Assembly: GCF_004916895.1 (NCBI RefSeq)
Contig: NZ_SNTZ01000013.1
Coordinates: forward strand, 1 to 64,000
Direction of reading: 5' to 3'
DNA: 64,000 nucleotides
From: Flagellimonas alvinocaridis
GTDB lineage: Bacteria; Bacteroidota; Bacteroidia; Flavobacteriales; Flavobacteriaceae
Positions within the stretch are counted from its first letter, which is position 1. Each line of letters opens with the position of its first letter. Shown here in pieces: positions 34,171 to 43,278 of this stretch. Under the pieces are notes generated by a model that was not told the DNA's origin, ran no database searches, and saw nothing but the letters and a program-made list of their open reading frames with translations. Position numbers and translations under genes: made by a program.

Positions 34171-35070
34171 ATGAAAAAAGCCTACGCTATCGTAGCACTC
34201 TCTTTATTTTTCCTTGCCGCATGCTCCAAAAGCGATGAGCAACCCAATCCCAACGAAGACGCCTACCTGCACATTCCGGACCCCCATTTTGAGACCGTTC
34301 TGGTGGAACAGGGTATAGACACGGACGGCACCGTGGACCAACAAATGCTGCGCACCGATGCGGAAAAGCTAACCTATTTGGACCTCAGCCCTTCGGGCAA
34401 GTTTGGCGATATTGCCGACCTGACCGGTATTGAGGGTTTTGTAAACTTGAAATTCCTGGCCGCTAGCGGGCAAAAATTGGAGGAGATCGATTTAAGCGCC
34501 AACACCCAGTTGGACACCTTGTACCTGCAGGCCAATTACCTTACCCATATTGATCTGGCCAACAACCCCAACCTCTTGTTGGTGAACGCGGAGTCCAACG
34601 AACTGACTTCCATTGAAGGCCTGTCCGAGGCCACCCAATTGAAAAAATTGTACCTGTCCTTTAACAACGTGGAAAATCTGCAGTTGGACAATCCTGCTCT
34701 GGAGTTGTTGCATATGGGCCAGAACCTGTTAACATCCATTGATATCAGCGGGGCGGTGAACCTGAAGAACATCTTCTTGATCAGCAATGCACTCACCACG
34801 GTGGACCTGAGCCAGAACACTTTGGTGGAGACTATTTTACTTTCGGACAATGCGATCCAAAACATTGACCTTTCGCACAACAGCAACCTGACGCATCTCT
34901 ATATTTCGAGCAATGTGCTGACCAGTCTCGATGTGAGCAACAACCAAGAACTTATCGATCTGCGTGCCGATAGGAATCCGACCTTGAGCTGCATCAAAAT
35001 TGGATCCGGGCAGGAGATTCCCACCGTATCAAAATCGGATTACCAGGAACTGAACACTGTTTGTGAGTAG
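34171..35070 (+). CDS. leucine-rich-repeat lipoprotein
   Basis: A 299-residue lipoprotein with signal peptide and lipobox (FLAACS, Cys18). After a short N-terminal part (YLHIPDPHFETVLVEQGID) it consists of about nine LRR units of roughly 20-23 residues (LDLS, IDLSANTQLDTLYLQANYLT, IDLANNPNLLLVNAESNELT, VDLSQNTLVETILLSDNAIQ, LDVSNNQELIDLRADRNPTL). It should form a surface-exposed solenoid for protein binding. No partner is evident. The REP palindrome follows the stop. Confidence 0.82.
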   Translation: MKKAYAIVALSLFFLAACSKSDEQPNPNEDAYLHIPDPHFETVLVEQGIDTDGTVDQQMLRTDAEKLTYLDLSPSGKFGDIADLTGIEGFVNLKFLAASGQKLEEIDLSANTQLDTLYLQANYLTHIDLANNPNLLLVNAESNELTSIEGLSEATQLKKLYLSFNNVENLQLDNPALELLHMGQNLLTSIDISGAVNLKNIFLISNALTTVDLSQNTLVETILLSDNAIQNIDLSHNSNLTHLYISSNVLTSLDVSNNQELIDLRADRNPTLSCIKIGSGQEIPTVSKSDYQELNTVCE

Positions 35071-35076
35071 GGGATT

Positions 35077-35236
35077 TAGATTTCTCAGTCGCTGCGCTTC
35101 TTCGAAATGACGTAACCCTTTTCGTGGTCATTTCGAACCGAACTGAAAGGAGCGTGAGAAATCTCAAACTATTATCAAATACAAAACCTCCAATAGATTT
35201 CTCAATCGTCACTGTGTTCCTCATTTCGAAATGACA
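35077..35236. repeat. REP-type palindromes near hemL (GATTTCTC family)
   Basis: The first copy (35077-35164) is a large inverted repeat: AGATTTCTCAGTCG with CGTGAGAAATCT at the ends, and CTTCGAAATGAC with GGTCATTTCGAA inside. A second, partial copy (35195-35236) reads AGATTTCTCAATCG through CATTTCGAAATGACA. The second ends in ATGACACTAA, in which the hemL stop codon TAG (minus strand, 35239-35237) falls. Dispersed repeats of this kind are frequent in flavobacterial intergenic DNA. Confidence 0.7.
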
Positions 35237-36514
35237 CTAAAACACTTTTCGGACCGCCTCAATGGTCCTGTCCAGATCGTCGTAGCTGAGGGCATCGTTC
35301 AAAAAGTAGCTTTCAAAGGCAGAGGGCGGTAAGTATACCCCGTTCTCCAACATGCCGTGGAAGTATTTCTTAAAGGTATCGTTGTTCCCTTTGGCCGAGG
35401 AGGCAAAATCCACCACCGGTTCGTCCGTAAAGTGTACGGAGATCATGCTTCCATAGCGGTTGATCTGGTGTACCACCCCTTTTTCGGTAAGTACCTCGGC
35501 AATGCCCTTGTGCAGGTGTTCGGTTTTTTCCGCCAAGCTGGTAAACACCTCAGGGCGATTGTTGAGTTCGGTGAGCATGGCCAGTCCGGCACTCATGGCC
35601 AAGGGGTTTCCACTGAGGGTCCCTGCCTGGTACACCGGCCCTTCGGGGGCCAAATGTGCCATGATTTCGGCACGTGCGGCAAAAGCCCCAACGGGCAGTC
35701 CGCCCCCGATCACCTTTCCGAACATCACCATATCGGCATCCACGCCCAAGGCTTCCTGTGCACCGCCTTTTCCCAAACGGAAACCGGTCATCACCTCATC
35801 GAACAGCAATAAAATGCCTTCCTCGGTGCAGAGTTTTCGCAACCCATGAATAAATTCATCGGTGGGGATGATACAGCCCATGTTCCCGGCAACGGGTTCC
35901 AGAATAATGGCGGCTATCTCGCCTTTATTGGCCTCCGTCAACGCCTTTACACTGGCCAAATCGTTATAGGTGGCCAAAAGGGTGTCCTTGGCCGTACCTT
36001 GGGTGACCCCGGGACTGTTGGGGCTCCCGAACGTAACGGCACCACTCCCTGCCTGGATCAGAAACGAGTCGGAATGGCCGTGGTAGCAGCCTGCAAACTT
36101 GATGATCTTGTCCTTGCCCGTGTACCCGCGCGCAAGGCGAACGGCACTCATACAGGCTTCGGTACCACTGTTCACAAAACGGATTTTGTCAATGTTGGGC
36201 ACCATGGAAACGGCCAGTTGGGCCAGTTCGGTCTCAATTTCGGTGGGCATCCCAAAGGAAGTGCCCTTTTTGGCCTTTTCCACCACGGCATTGATCACGG
36301 GTTCAAAGGCGTGGCCCAAAATCAGCGGGCCCCAAGAGGCAATGTAATCGATAAGCTGGTTGCCGTCCACATCATAGAGGTAGGCGCCTTTGGCTTCCTT
36401 TACAAAAATAGGGTCGCCACCCACCGCTTTAAACGCCCGTACGGGTGAATTGACCCCTCCGGGGATGTATTTTTTCGCCTCGGCAAACAAGGCACTGCTT
36501 CGTTGGTAGATCAT
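35237..36514 (-). CDS. hemL: glutamate-1-semialdehyde 2,1-aminomutase
   Basis: HemL converts glutamate-1-semialdehyde to 5-aminolevulinate in haem and tetrapyrrole synthesis, a PLP enzyme of the aminotransferase class III fold. The 425-residue protein has the N-terminal [18 protein letters not shown], the PLP-binding aspartate region [20 protein letters not shown], and the active lysine in [16 protein letters not shown]. Start chosen at 36514 (MIYQRSS); the ATG at 36535 adds residues unlike the family. The gene follows a REP-rich leader (36515-36660) and a candidate -7 element. Confidence 0.96.
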   Translation of the reverse strand: MIYQRSSALFAEAKKYIPGGVNSPVRAFKAVGGDPIFVKEAKGAYLYDVDGNQLIDYIASWGPLILGHAFEPVINAVVEKAKKGTSFGMPTEIETELAQLAVSMVPNIDKIRFVNSGTEACMSAVRLARGYTGKDKIIKFAGCYHGHSDSFLIQAGSGAVTFGSPNSPGVTQGTAKDTLLATYNDLASVKALTEANKGEIAAIILEPVAGNMGCIIPTDEFIHGLRKLCTEEGILLLFDEVMTGFRLGKGGAQEALGVDADMVMFGKVIGGGLPVGAFAARAEIMAHLAPEGPVYQAGTLSGNPLAMSAGLAMLTELNNRPEVFTSLAEKTEHLHKGIAEVLTEKGVVHQINRYGSMISVHFTDEPVVDFASSAKGNNDTFKKYFHGMLENGVYLPPSAFESYFLNDALSYDDLDRTIEAVRKVF

Positions 36515-36530
36515 AAATTCAAATATCCAT

Positions 36531-36554
36531 GTCATTCCCGTGAATGCGGGAATC
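36531..36554. repeat. REP element (GTCATTCCCG family)
   Basis: GTCATTCCCGTG and ATGCGGGAATC form a short inverted repeat just upstream of hemL, the pattern of widespread bacterial REP sequences. Confidence 0.6.
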
Positions 36555-36570
36555 TTTTTAATCCATAATT

Positions 36571-36633
36571 GTCAGTTCGAGCGCAGTCGAGAACAACATC
36601 AATAAGCACCCCTCGACTGCACTCGGGATGACA
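36571..36633. repeat. REP element A (TTCGAGCGCAGTCGAG family)
   Basis: The left arm holds TTCGAGCGCAGTCGAG (36576-36591) and the right arm CTCGACTGCACTCGGGATGA (36612-36631); they are inverted with a 14-17-base loop. It lies in the leader of hemL downstream of the -7 element at 36668. Its right arm is nearly the same as the segment inside the GSCFA gene at 42605-42629. Confidence 0.7.
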
Positions 36634-36660
36634 GAAACGTGCTATTCGAACAGCTCCTCG

Positions 36661-36668
36661 CAAAGGTA
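36661..36668 (-). promoter_or_regulatory. candidate hemL -7 element
   Basis: On the minus strand TACCTTTG, a perfect TAnnTTTG, between the two REP A/B elements. Transcription would carry REP A in a hemL leader of about 140 nt. No clear -33. Confidence 0.4.
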
Positions 36669-36700
36669 AGTAACCTCATACTTTCATGGAAATTGAAAAT

Positions 36701-36765
36701 ATCAGTTCGAGCGCAGTCGAGAACGACAATCAATAAGCATCCCTCGACTGCGCTCGGGATGACAG
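36701..36765. repeat. REP element B (TTCGAGCGCAGTCGAG family)
   Basis: Left arm with TTCGAGCGCAGTCGAG (36706-36721) and right arm CTCGACTGCGCTCGGGATGA (36744-36763). It is a second copy of element A, about 130 bases away, downstream of the glucosaminidase gene on the minus strand. Confidence 0.7.
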
Positions 36766-36787
36766 CTCGATATAACAAGGAAAATTT

Positions 36788-37642
36788 TTATTTTGATTTT
36801 TCTTTTCGGATGTTCAATACCTGCCCAATGGAAATGATATTGTCATTGAGATTGTTGAGCCTTCTTATCTCATCCACGGAGATGGCATATTTTCTGGAAA
36901 TGGCATACAGGGTCTCTCCCTTTTCCACCACATGGGTAAGTACTTCAAAGCTTTTGGGTTCCCGTACCACTTCCAGCCCTCCTCGAACCACATCCTCATC
37001 ATATTGGTGCAGATCGTACCGCTCGATCAAAGCGATGAGCTTTTGGGGATACGCACGGTCCGTGGCATAACCCGCCTGACGGAGGCCGTGGGCCCATTTT
37101 TTATAGTCGTCCTTCCTGTAATTGAACAAAAAGGCATATCGGGAACGGGACGAAAGGAAAATACTATGGTCCCGGAACGAAAACATGGGGTGGTTGTATT
37201 TTCTAAAACATTCCCCTTTGGCGTCATCGTCATGAAAATCGTATTCGCCCTGCCATCCGGTATGGCATTTGATCCCAAAGTGGTTGTTGGTCTTTTTGGT
37301 CAGCTCCCCTCTTCCAGAGCCACTCTCCAAAATACCTTGGGCCAAGGTGATACTGGCCGGAATGCCAAAGGCACGCATTTCGTACTGGGCAATTTCGGCA
37401 AAGGTCTTGATATATTCCTCGGTATTTGTGATGGGAAAATGCTCAAACCTTCCTGGATCCGCAGGCATGGGATACAGATCGGAACCTTCCGCGTTTTCAT
37501 CCACAGCGACAGGCCTTTCATCCTTGTTTTCGGTATTCCTGACAATGGGAGCCCCCTTTTTATGGGTCGAGGTCCGTTTTTTGGCACCACAAGAAGTCAA
37601 CAGCAGTGCCACAACAAGTACATATCCAATTCGCCTGATCAT
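36788..37642 (-). CDS. glucosaminidase lipoprotein with C-terminal LysM
   Basis: A 284-residue lipoprotein: lipobox LLTSCG (Cys18), a variable linker (25-75), a glucosaminidase domain (about 75-215) with IPASITLAQGILESGSGRGE, the NNHFGIKC motif, GYATDRAYPQKLIALIERYD, and a C-terminal LysM (about 235-284: HVVEKGETLYAISRKYAISV and IISIGQVLNI). Such enzymes cleave N-acetylglucosaminyl linkages in peptidoglycan, and LysM binds the wall. The first catalytic glutamate is in ILESGSG. The gene overlaps the PLP enzyme gene by four bases, indicating an operon. Confidence 0.88.
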   Translation of the reverse strand: MIRRIGYVLVVALLLTSCGAKKRTSTHKKGAPIVRNTENKDERPVAVDENAEGSDLYPMPADPGRFEHFPITNTEEYIKTFAEIAQYEMRAFGIPASITLAQGILESGSGRGELTKKTNNHFGIKCHTGWQGEYDFHDDDAKGECFRKYNHPMFSFRDHSIFLSSRSRYAFLFNYRKDDYKKWAHGLRQAGYATDRAYPQKLIALIERYDLHQYDEDVVRGGLEVVREPKSFEVLTHVVEKGETLYAISRKYAISVDEIRRLNNLNDNIISIGQVLNIRKEKSK

Positions 37643-38544
37643 ATATCCAATAAGGGTAAATTTTTCTTTTTCAGCACAGTGTTCATTCCCGCTATCCCTT
37701 GCAGACCCCCCGTATGAATGGCCAAAATTTGGGTTCCCTTTGGGAAAAAATCCTGTTTTGCCAGTTCAAAAATACCAAAAAGCAATTTACCTGTGTAGAT
37801 GGGATCCAACGGAACCCCAGTTTCTTCTTTAAAGGTATTAATGAAATGAATCAATTCTTCACTCACTTTGGCATATCCCCCAAAATGAAAATCGGTCATC
37901 AATTTCCATTGATCGTTCCGTACAAATGTATGAATATCCTGTTTCAAAAAATCACCCTTCAACGCGGGAAAGCCCAAAACGGTCTGGTGGGGTTTTGCCG
38001 AGTTGATGAGTCCGGCCAAGGTCCCTCCCGTTCCCACACTACTGCAGATATAGTCGAAGTTGGAATCGGCCTCCGTTACAATTTCCTCGCAACCTTTTAC
38101 GGCAAGGGCATTGGTACCGCCTTCGGGCAGTAAGTAGAAATCACCAAATTCCTCTTTCAAAATCCGGAGAAAACCCGCTTCACTTTTTTGTCGATAATCG
38201 CTTCGCGATACAAAATGGAACTGCATGCCGTGGTCATGGGCCAAGCTCAGAGTGGGATTGTCCTGCCACTTATCCTGCAATTCCTCGCCCCTGATTACGC
38301 CAATGGTCTTAAATCCCTGTTCATGTCCGGCACAGGCCACAGCGGCTATATGGTTGGAAAAAGCCCCACCAAAGGTGAGCAGGGTATGGTGTCCCAATTT
38401 TTGGGCTTCGAGCAGATTGTATTTCAGCTTTCGGTATTTGTTTCCGGAAATCTGCGGATGGATGGTGTCTTCCCTTTTGATATGGAGCGTCACGCCCTTT
38501 TCTCGAAACAAGGGCACATCAATATGCTGATTGGGAATGTTCAA
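37639..38544 (-). CDS. ACC deaminase/D-cysteine desulfhydrase-family PLP enzyme
   Basis: A 301-residue PLP enzyme of fold type II. The start is MNIPNQHIDVPLFREKGVTL; ISGNKYRKLKYNL has the PLP lysine (Lys36, in GNK) expected for ACC deaminase and D-cysteine desulfhydrase, and a Gly-rich phosphate loop SSVGTGGTLAGLI lies near residue 165-180. Members degrade 1-aminocyclopropane-1-carboxylate or D-cysteine; substrate cannot be fixed here. It overlaps the glucosaminidase gene by four bases and is nine bases behind the HERIH gene, so the three are an operon. Confidence 0.86.
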   Translation of the reverse strand: MNIPNQHIDVPLFREKGVTLHIKREDTIHPQISGNKYRKLKYNLLEAQKLGHHTLLTFGGAFSNHIAAVACAGHEQGFKTIGVIRGEELQDKWQDNPTLSLAHDHGMQFHFVSRSDYRQKSEAGFLRILKEEFGDFYLLPEGGTNALAVKGCEEIVTEADSNFDYICSSVGTGGTLAGLINSAKPHQTVLGFPALKGDFLKQDIHTFVRNDQWKLMTDFHFGGYAKVSEELIHFINTFKEETGVPLDPIYTGKLLFGIFELAKQDFFPKGTQILAIHTGGLQGIAGMNTVLKKKNLPLLDI

Positions 38545-38553
38545 AGTGAATGC

Positions 38554-38883
38554 TTATCGCGTCAGGTACTGCATAAAACCAAACCGTTTCCGCTTGGAAA
38601 GATACTCCATATCCCTTTCATTGGCATAGGCCTCCCGTTCAAAACTGATGTTCTGGTAGGCGCGGTAGCTATCCAAATATAGGACGGTGCGCAAAATCCA
38701 TTCTGAAAAATAGAGGAAGTAAAAAGGTACAAGCAACAATTCCCGCTGCTGTCGGAGATGGATGCGTTCGTGGTTGATGAGCACATCATCGGTTCGCAGG
38801 GCACCTTCCTTCAGGATGATAAAAGGCCAGAGCGATAGTCCGACATAGTTTTTATAGAAGAAATGTTTAAAGATCAATATCAC
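38554..38883 (-). CDS. small membrane protein with HExxH motif
   Basis: A 109-residue protein with GTG start at 38883. It has two hydrophobic segments (YVGLSLWPFIIL, and LLVPFYFLYFSEWILRTVLY) around a HERIHLRQQRE motif at about residues 38-48. The HExxH with surrounding hydrophobic segments is like M56-type or M48-like membrane metallopeptidase fragments. The protein is shorter than any known full protease, so a catalytic role is uncertain. It leads the operon with the PLP enzyme and the glucosaminidase. Confidence 0.55.
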   Translation of the reverse strand: MILIFKHFFYKNYVGLSLWPFIILKEGALRTDDVLINHERIHLRQQRELLLVPFYFLYFSEWILRTVLYLDSYRAYQNISFEREAYANERDMEYLSKRKRFGFMQYLTR

Positions 38884-38996
38884 TTGAAAACGTTCAAGGG
38901 TTCCTCACAAATATAACAGCTTACGAAGAAGAAAAATGGACCTTATCGACAATACCATTAACATTTTCGGTGAATAACCTGTTTCGGAAATCTTAA

Positions 38997-39218
<222 letters not shown>

Positions 39219-39281
39219 AACCGGTTTTCGGCATAATCTTTGTGGTTTTTATCATAATCTCAACACTTCAAAAAAAGTACT

Positions 39282-39854
39282 ATGAAAAATTTTAAACTAT
39301 ACATTTTGACTGCACTTTCGGTGGTTCTGTTGGCCTCCTGCAGTTCCGTTAGGGTGGTTTCCGACTACGACAAGCAAGCGGACTTCAATACGTACAGAAG
39401 CTATGCTTTTTACAAAACTGGGATTGACAAGGCCCAGATTTCAGACTTGGACAAGAAACGTATTTTACGGGCCATTGAGGCCGAATTGGGCTCCCGTGGT
39501 TTTGTCAAATCCGACAATCCAGACGTTTTGATCAGCATTTTCACCAAGGAACGGGAACGTGTGGACGTCTACAACAACAACTTTGGTTGGGGTTACGGCG
39601 CATTCTACAACCCATGGGTCTGGGGTCCCGGTTGGGGATGGGGCTGGAACAATAATAATGTGAGCACCCGAACCGAAGGCTCCCTATATATTGATGTCAT
39701 TGACGCCAACAAAAAGGAACTGGTATGGCAAGGTCGCGGTGTGGGCACCTTGAACAATACCAAGGATATTGAGAAAAAGGAAGCGCGCATCAAAGAATTT
39801 GTGTCACAGATCCTACAGGAATATCCTCCCGCCACGGCAGTTGCCGTCAACTAA
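39282..39854 (+). CDS. DUF4136-family lipoprotein
   Basis: A 190-residue lipoprotein with lipobox LLASCSS (Cys20). The DUF4136 pattern is RVVSDYDKQADFNTYRSYAF at the start and LYIDVIDANKKELVWQGRGV near the end. A Gly/Trp/Asn-rich stretch (NNNFGWGYGAFYNPWVWGP and GWGWNNNN) sits at about 98-126. It is expected to be periplasm-facing. The terminator at 39864 follows the stop by about 10 bases. Confidence 0.85.
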   Translation: MKNFKLYILTALSVVLLASCSSVRVVSDYDKQADFNTYRSYAFYKTGIDKAQISDLDKKRILRAIEAELGSRGFVKSDNPDVLISIFTKERERVDVYNNNFGWGYGAFYNPWVWGPGWGWGWNNNNVSTRTEGSLYIDVIDANKKELVWQGRGVGTLNNTKDIEKKEARIKEFVSQILQEYPPATAVAVN

Positions 39855-39863
39855 AAATATAAG

Positions 39864-39886
39864 CCGCCCAAAGGGCGGTTTTTTAT
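39864..39886 (+). terminator. terminator of the DUF4136 gene
   Basis: CCGCCC, loop AAA(G) and GGGCGG followed by TTTTTTATT. The hairpin separates DUF4136 from the hydroxylase gene. Confidence 0.85.
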
Positions 39887-39955
39887 TGCCCTTCCTCCAA
39901 ATTTTCTGGTTTGCGATAACGATTTCGTATCTTTAGACAGCACAAAATTGCACCT

Positions 39956-41713
39956 ATGAGTTACGAATCCAATCCTATACTGGACAAATTGCCCAAACAC
40001 CTCAAGCAGTTCATAAAACCGCAAAATTATAGGGACTATACCGCTATTGACCAAGCAGTATGGCGTTATGTAATGCGCAAAAATGTGGACTATTTAAGTC
40101 GCGTGGCCCATAGTTCTTATGTGGATGGATTGAAAAAAACCGGGATTTCCATAGACCATATTCCCAATATGTACGGCATGAACCGAATCCTCAAGGAAAT
40201 TGGTTGGGCCGCCGTGGCCGTGGATGGGTTTATTCCGCCATCGGCCTTTATGGAATTCCAAGCGTACAATGTGCTGGTCATTGCTTCGGACATCCGGCAA
40301 TTGGAAAATATTGAATACACCCCGGCACCGGACATCATCCATGAGGGTGCGGGACACGCTCCTATCATTGCCAATCCCGAATACGCAGAGTACCTCCGCC
40401 GTTTTGGGGAAATAGGTTGCAAGGCCATTTCCAGCGCCAAGGATTATGAACTGTACAATGCGGTGCGGCACTTGAGCATCATCAAGGAAGCCCATTGCAC
40501 CCCGGAAAAGGAAATCGAGGAAGCTGAAAAGCATATAGAACACCTTCAAAAAAACATGGGCAAGCCCAGTGAAATGGCTTTGATCCGGAATTTGCACTGG
40601 TGGACGGTGGAATACGGTCTCATTGGTACGGTGGACATGCCTAAAATTTATGGAGCGGGACTACTTTCCTCCATTGGCGAAAGTGCATGGTGCATGACGG
40701 ACCAAGTAAAAAAAATACCCTATTCCATTGAGGCAGCGCATACCGAGTTCGATATCACCAAACCACAACCCCAATTGTTCGTTACGCCCGACTTTGCCTT
40801 TTTGAGTCAGGTTTTGGAGGATTTCGCCAACACCATGGCCTTGCGGAAGGGTGGACTATCGGGGGTTCAAAAATTGATTGAATCCCAAGCGTTGGGCACC
40901 ATTGAACTGAGTACCGGGCTTCAGGTTTCGGGACAGTTCTATGATGTCCTCGAACAGGATGGCAAACCCATATACATCCAGACCAAAGGCGCAACGGCCC
41001 TGGCTTATCGCGAAAAAGAATTGGTAGGGCACAGCACGGCGCAACATCCTGACGGTTTTGGCATGCCCGTGGGCAAACTGAAAGGCATCAACATCGCCAT
41101 TGAGGATATGGGACCCCGCGATCTTAAAGCCTACAAAATCTACGAAGGCGAAGAAGTATCTTTGGAGTTTGAAGGCGGGGTAAAAGTTGAAGGGACCATC
41201 ATCACCGGGACCCGAAACCTCAGAGGAAAGATTCTCTTGGTGACCTTTGAGAACTGTACCGTGACCCATAATGGCAAATTGCTGTTCGCTCCGGAATGGG
41301 GCCTTTACCATATGGCCGTGGGGCAGCACGTGGTCTCCGCTTTTAACGGTCCGGCCGATTTGGGCAGTTTTGACCTCATTACCCATGAGATCACCGAAAC
41401 CACCATCAAACCCAAGAAAAGTCCCGAGCGTCAACAACTGGAACTCTACTACCAACAAATCCGGGAGTTCAGGGAAGGAAAAAATACGACCATCTCCCGT
41501 AACAAGGTGTTTCAGGAACTCAAGGAAAACCATCCCCATGATTGGTTGTTGCCCGTTGAGCTGTACGAATTGGCCAAAAAAGGGAACAATATTGGGTTTC
41601 AGGAAGAAATACTATCCCATTTGGAGGACATCAAACGGAACAATCCCAAAGTGGGGCATTTGATTGATGACGGTATTCGCTTAATCGACCACAGTTTTTT
41701 GAAGGTCGATTAG
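39956..41713 (+). CDS. biopterin-dependent aromatic amino acid hydroxylase
   Basis: A 585-residue protein whose first 330 residues contain the hydroxylase core: HEGAGHAP with the two iron-binding histidines (His129 and His134), NLHWWTVEYGLIG, and GAGLLSSIGESA in the substrate region. This is the family of phenylalanine, tyrosine and tryptophan hydroxylases; the bacterial proteins usually act on phenylalanine, but the substrate is not settled here. The C-terminal 240 residues are a Bacteroidota-type extension of unknown role. The 3' end overlaps the DUF4230 gene by 33 bases, convergent. Confidence 0.9.
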   Translation: MSYESNPILDKLPKHLKQFIKPQNYRDYTAIDQAVWRYVMRKNVDYLSRVAHSSYVDGLKKTGISIDHIPNMYGMNRILKEIGWAAVAVDGFIPPSAFMEFQAYNVLVIASDIRQLENIEYTPAPDIIHEGAGHAPIIANPEYAEYLRRFGEIGCKAISSAKDYELYNAVRHLSIIKEAHCTPEKEIEEAEKHIEHLQKNMGKPSEMALIRNLHWWTVEYGLIGTVDMPKIYGAGLLSSIGESAWCMTDQVKKIPYSIEAAHTEFDITKPQPQLFVTPDFAFLSQVLEDFANTMALRKGGLSGVQKLIESQALGTIELSTGLQVSGQFYDVLEQDGKPIYIQTKGATALAYREKELVGHSTAQHPDGFGMPVGKLKGINIAIEDMGPRDLKAYKIYEGEEVSLEFEGGVKVEGTIITGTRNLRGKILLVTFENCTVTHNGKLLFAPEWGLYHMAVGQHVVSAFNGPADLGSFDLITHEITETTIKPKKSPERQQLELYYQQIREFREGKNTTISRNKVFQELKENHPHDWLLPVELYELAKKGNNIGFQEEILSHLEDIKRNNPKVGHLIDDGIRLIDHSFLKVD

Positions 41714-42307
41714 TTTTTCGGGAGAATCAACACTTTCATCGCCATAGACCAAGGTCCATCCCAGTGAGTTGGTGAGCACATAGATTCGGGAAAGTTCGCT
41801 CAACAGTCGGTTTTCGGCATTTTTTCGCAATGAGGAAGCTTCCACCTTTTTGGAAAGGGACACATTCACATTTCGTTTGATGGCGTTATAATCTTGCGCA
41901 TTGAATGGATTGAAGTAATCCGCCGTGACATCGTAGTACTCAAAATCCGGATTGATCTTTACTTCTGGTTGAGGAATCTCCGTAATGCGAATGGTCTTGT
42001 TGGCCTCATCCATTTCATACCCAATCTTGGACAGGTCATAGCCTATGGTCACCTCAGCATTTACCACCACCAAAGCTTTTTTATTCGACGTGACCAAGGA
42101 ACCGAACAATTCCCTGGAATCCTTATAGTTGTAGACTTCCACAAAGTGGCCTTCGGTCACAATGAGTTTGGAGACATTTTTCAGTTCCTGTTGGATGAGC
42201 ATGGAATTCTCCTGCAATACCGTTTTCCGTTCCCGTTCATCGGCACAGGATTTGTAGATCAATACGGAGGCCAGTGCAATGACAGCTCCTATAAGTATTT
42301 TCTTCAT
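41681..42307 (-). CDS. DUF4230-family membrane-anchored protein
   Basis: A 208-residue protein with an N-terminal hydrophobic anchor (KKILIGAVIALASVLIYKSC) and a beta-rich extracytoplasmic part with LIVTEGHFVEVYNYKDSREL, a region TIGYDLSKIGYEMDEANKTI and a conserved central DFEYYDVTADYFNP. This is the DUF4230 pattern. Function unknown. Its ATG directly follows the TAG stop of the GSCFA gene with no spacer, so it is the last gene of the alaS operon. Confidence 0.82.
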   Translation of the reverse strand: MKKILIGAVIALASVLIYKSCADERERKTVLQENSMLIQQELKNVSKLIVTEGHFVEVYNYKDSRELFGSLVTSNKKALVVVNAEVTIGYDLSKIGYEMDEANKTIRITEIPQPEVKINPDFEYYDVTADYFNPFNAQDYNAIKRNVNVSLSKKVEASSLRKNAENRLLSELSRIYVLTNSLGWTLVYGDESVDSPEKLIDLQKTVVD

Positions 42308-43267
42308 CTATTCGAATTTCATGAAAGGATACCTTTCTTGAAGATACGTAATTTTTGTGCGAAGCGATTTCCTGAACGTTTGATGGGCCTCGGAATCGGG
42401 ATTGAAAGGACGGTGTAGCAGCCCTTTTTGCACACCATCGACCTCATCCATCACCGGATAACAATCGGGGGAAATCCATACAGACTTGAACTTTTCCCAA
42501 ATATACTCCACCGCCAATGCATTGGGATGTACCAAATCCTCTCCATAAAAACGGTAGTCACGCAACTCGTCCATCATGATTTCATAGGCCGGAAAGTAGG
42601 ACACACCTCTCGACTGCGCTCGAGATGACAACAGTGACCATAACGCGGAAATAAGGTGTGCCTTGCTCTGTTGATTTTCCACAAAACCATCTTTCAGGTG
42701 CCTAACTGGCGACACTGTAAAAATGATATTCGCCTTTGGATTCACTTGATTGACCAAATCCATCAAACGGTTCAGACTTGATTGTATTTCCTCAGGGGAA
42801 AGCAATCTTTTTTTAAACTCCTTTTGGGGTACTTTATGACAATTCGCCACAGTCTTGCCCAATGATTGATGTCCATATACCCAAGCCGTTCCCAAAGTGA
42901 TGACTACATGGGTGGCATTTTCCAGCTCCGATTTGGTTTCCCGCAACCTTTGGTTGAGATGGTTAAGCAGACCCTCCTTGGAAAGTGCATTCAAATCGGA
43001 ATGGGCATCAAAGCAATGCCAAATCCCGTTTTGTTCAAACACCTCATCCACATGATAGGTTTTACCTGACAGGGCCCGTTCCACCAAATTCTCCAGTGCA
43101 AGCGGGTGAAATAGAATTCCGAATGGGTTTTGCAGTTGTTGGAATTTGAAGTAATCCAGCTTGCCCCCCATATTTTCCACAAAACAAGACCCTAAAAGCA
43201 GTATTTTACTCGAATAATCGATAGGGTGTTCTGCTTTTTGAAGTGGAACAATGGTCTGTAACTTCAT
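42308..43267 (-). CDS. GSCFA-domain protein with inserted REP half-element
   Basis: A 319-residue protein with the GSCFA motif in ILLLGSCFVENMGGKLDYFK (about residues 25-44), the NPFGI element, and the catalytic block near VITLGTAWVY. The family is related to GDSL-type esterases. Between ISALW and YFPAYEIM the protein reads SLLSSRAQSRGVS, which is encoded by a REP half-element (42605-42629) inserted in frame (see findings). Start at 43267 is chosen; the open frame to 43471 adds residues that read the 3' end of DUF6090. The gene is 11 bases behind DUF6090 and abuts DUF4230. Confidence 0.85.
   Translation of the reverse strand: MKLQTIVPLQKAEHPIDYSSKILLLGSCFVENMGGKLDYFKFQQLQNPFGILFHPLALENLVERALSGKTYHVDEVFEQNGIWHCFDAHSDLNALSKEGLLNHLNQRLRETKSELENATHVVITLGTAWVYGHQSLGKTVANCHKVPQKEFKKRLLSPEEIQSSLNRLMDLVNQVNPKANIIFTVSPVRHLKDGFVENQQSKAHLISALWSLLSSRAQSRGVSYFPAYEIMMDELRDYRFYGEDLVHPNALAVEYIWEKFKSVWISPDCYPVMDEVDGVQKGLLHRPFNPDSEAHQTFRKSLRTKITYLQERYPFMKFE
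42605..42629. repeat. REP half-element inside the GSCFA coding sequence
   Basis: CTCTCGACTGCGCTCGAGAT and GACA match the right arm of REP elements A and B (CTCGACTGC(A/G)CTCGGGATGA at 36612 and 36744), with one or two changes. Read on the minus strand it encodes SSRAQSRG, the peptide typical of this repeat when translated. The reading frame is kept. Confidence 0.72.
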
Positions 43268-43278
43268 GGAAAAGGGTT

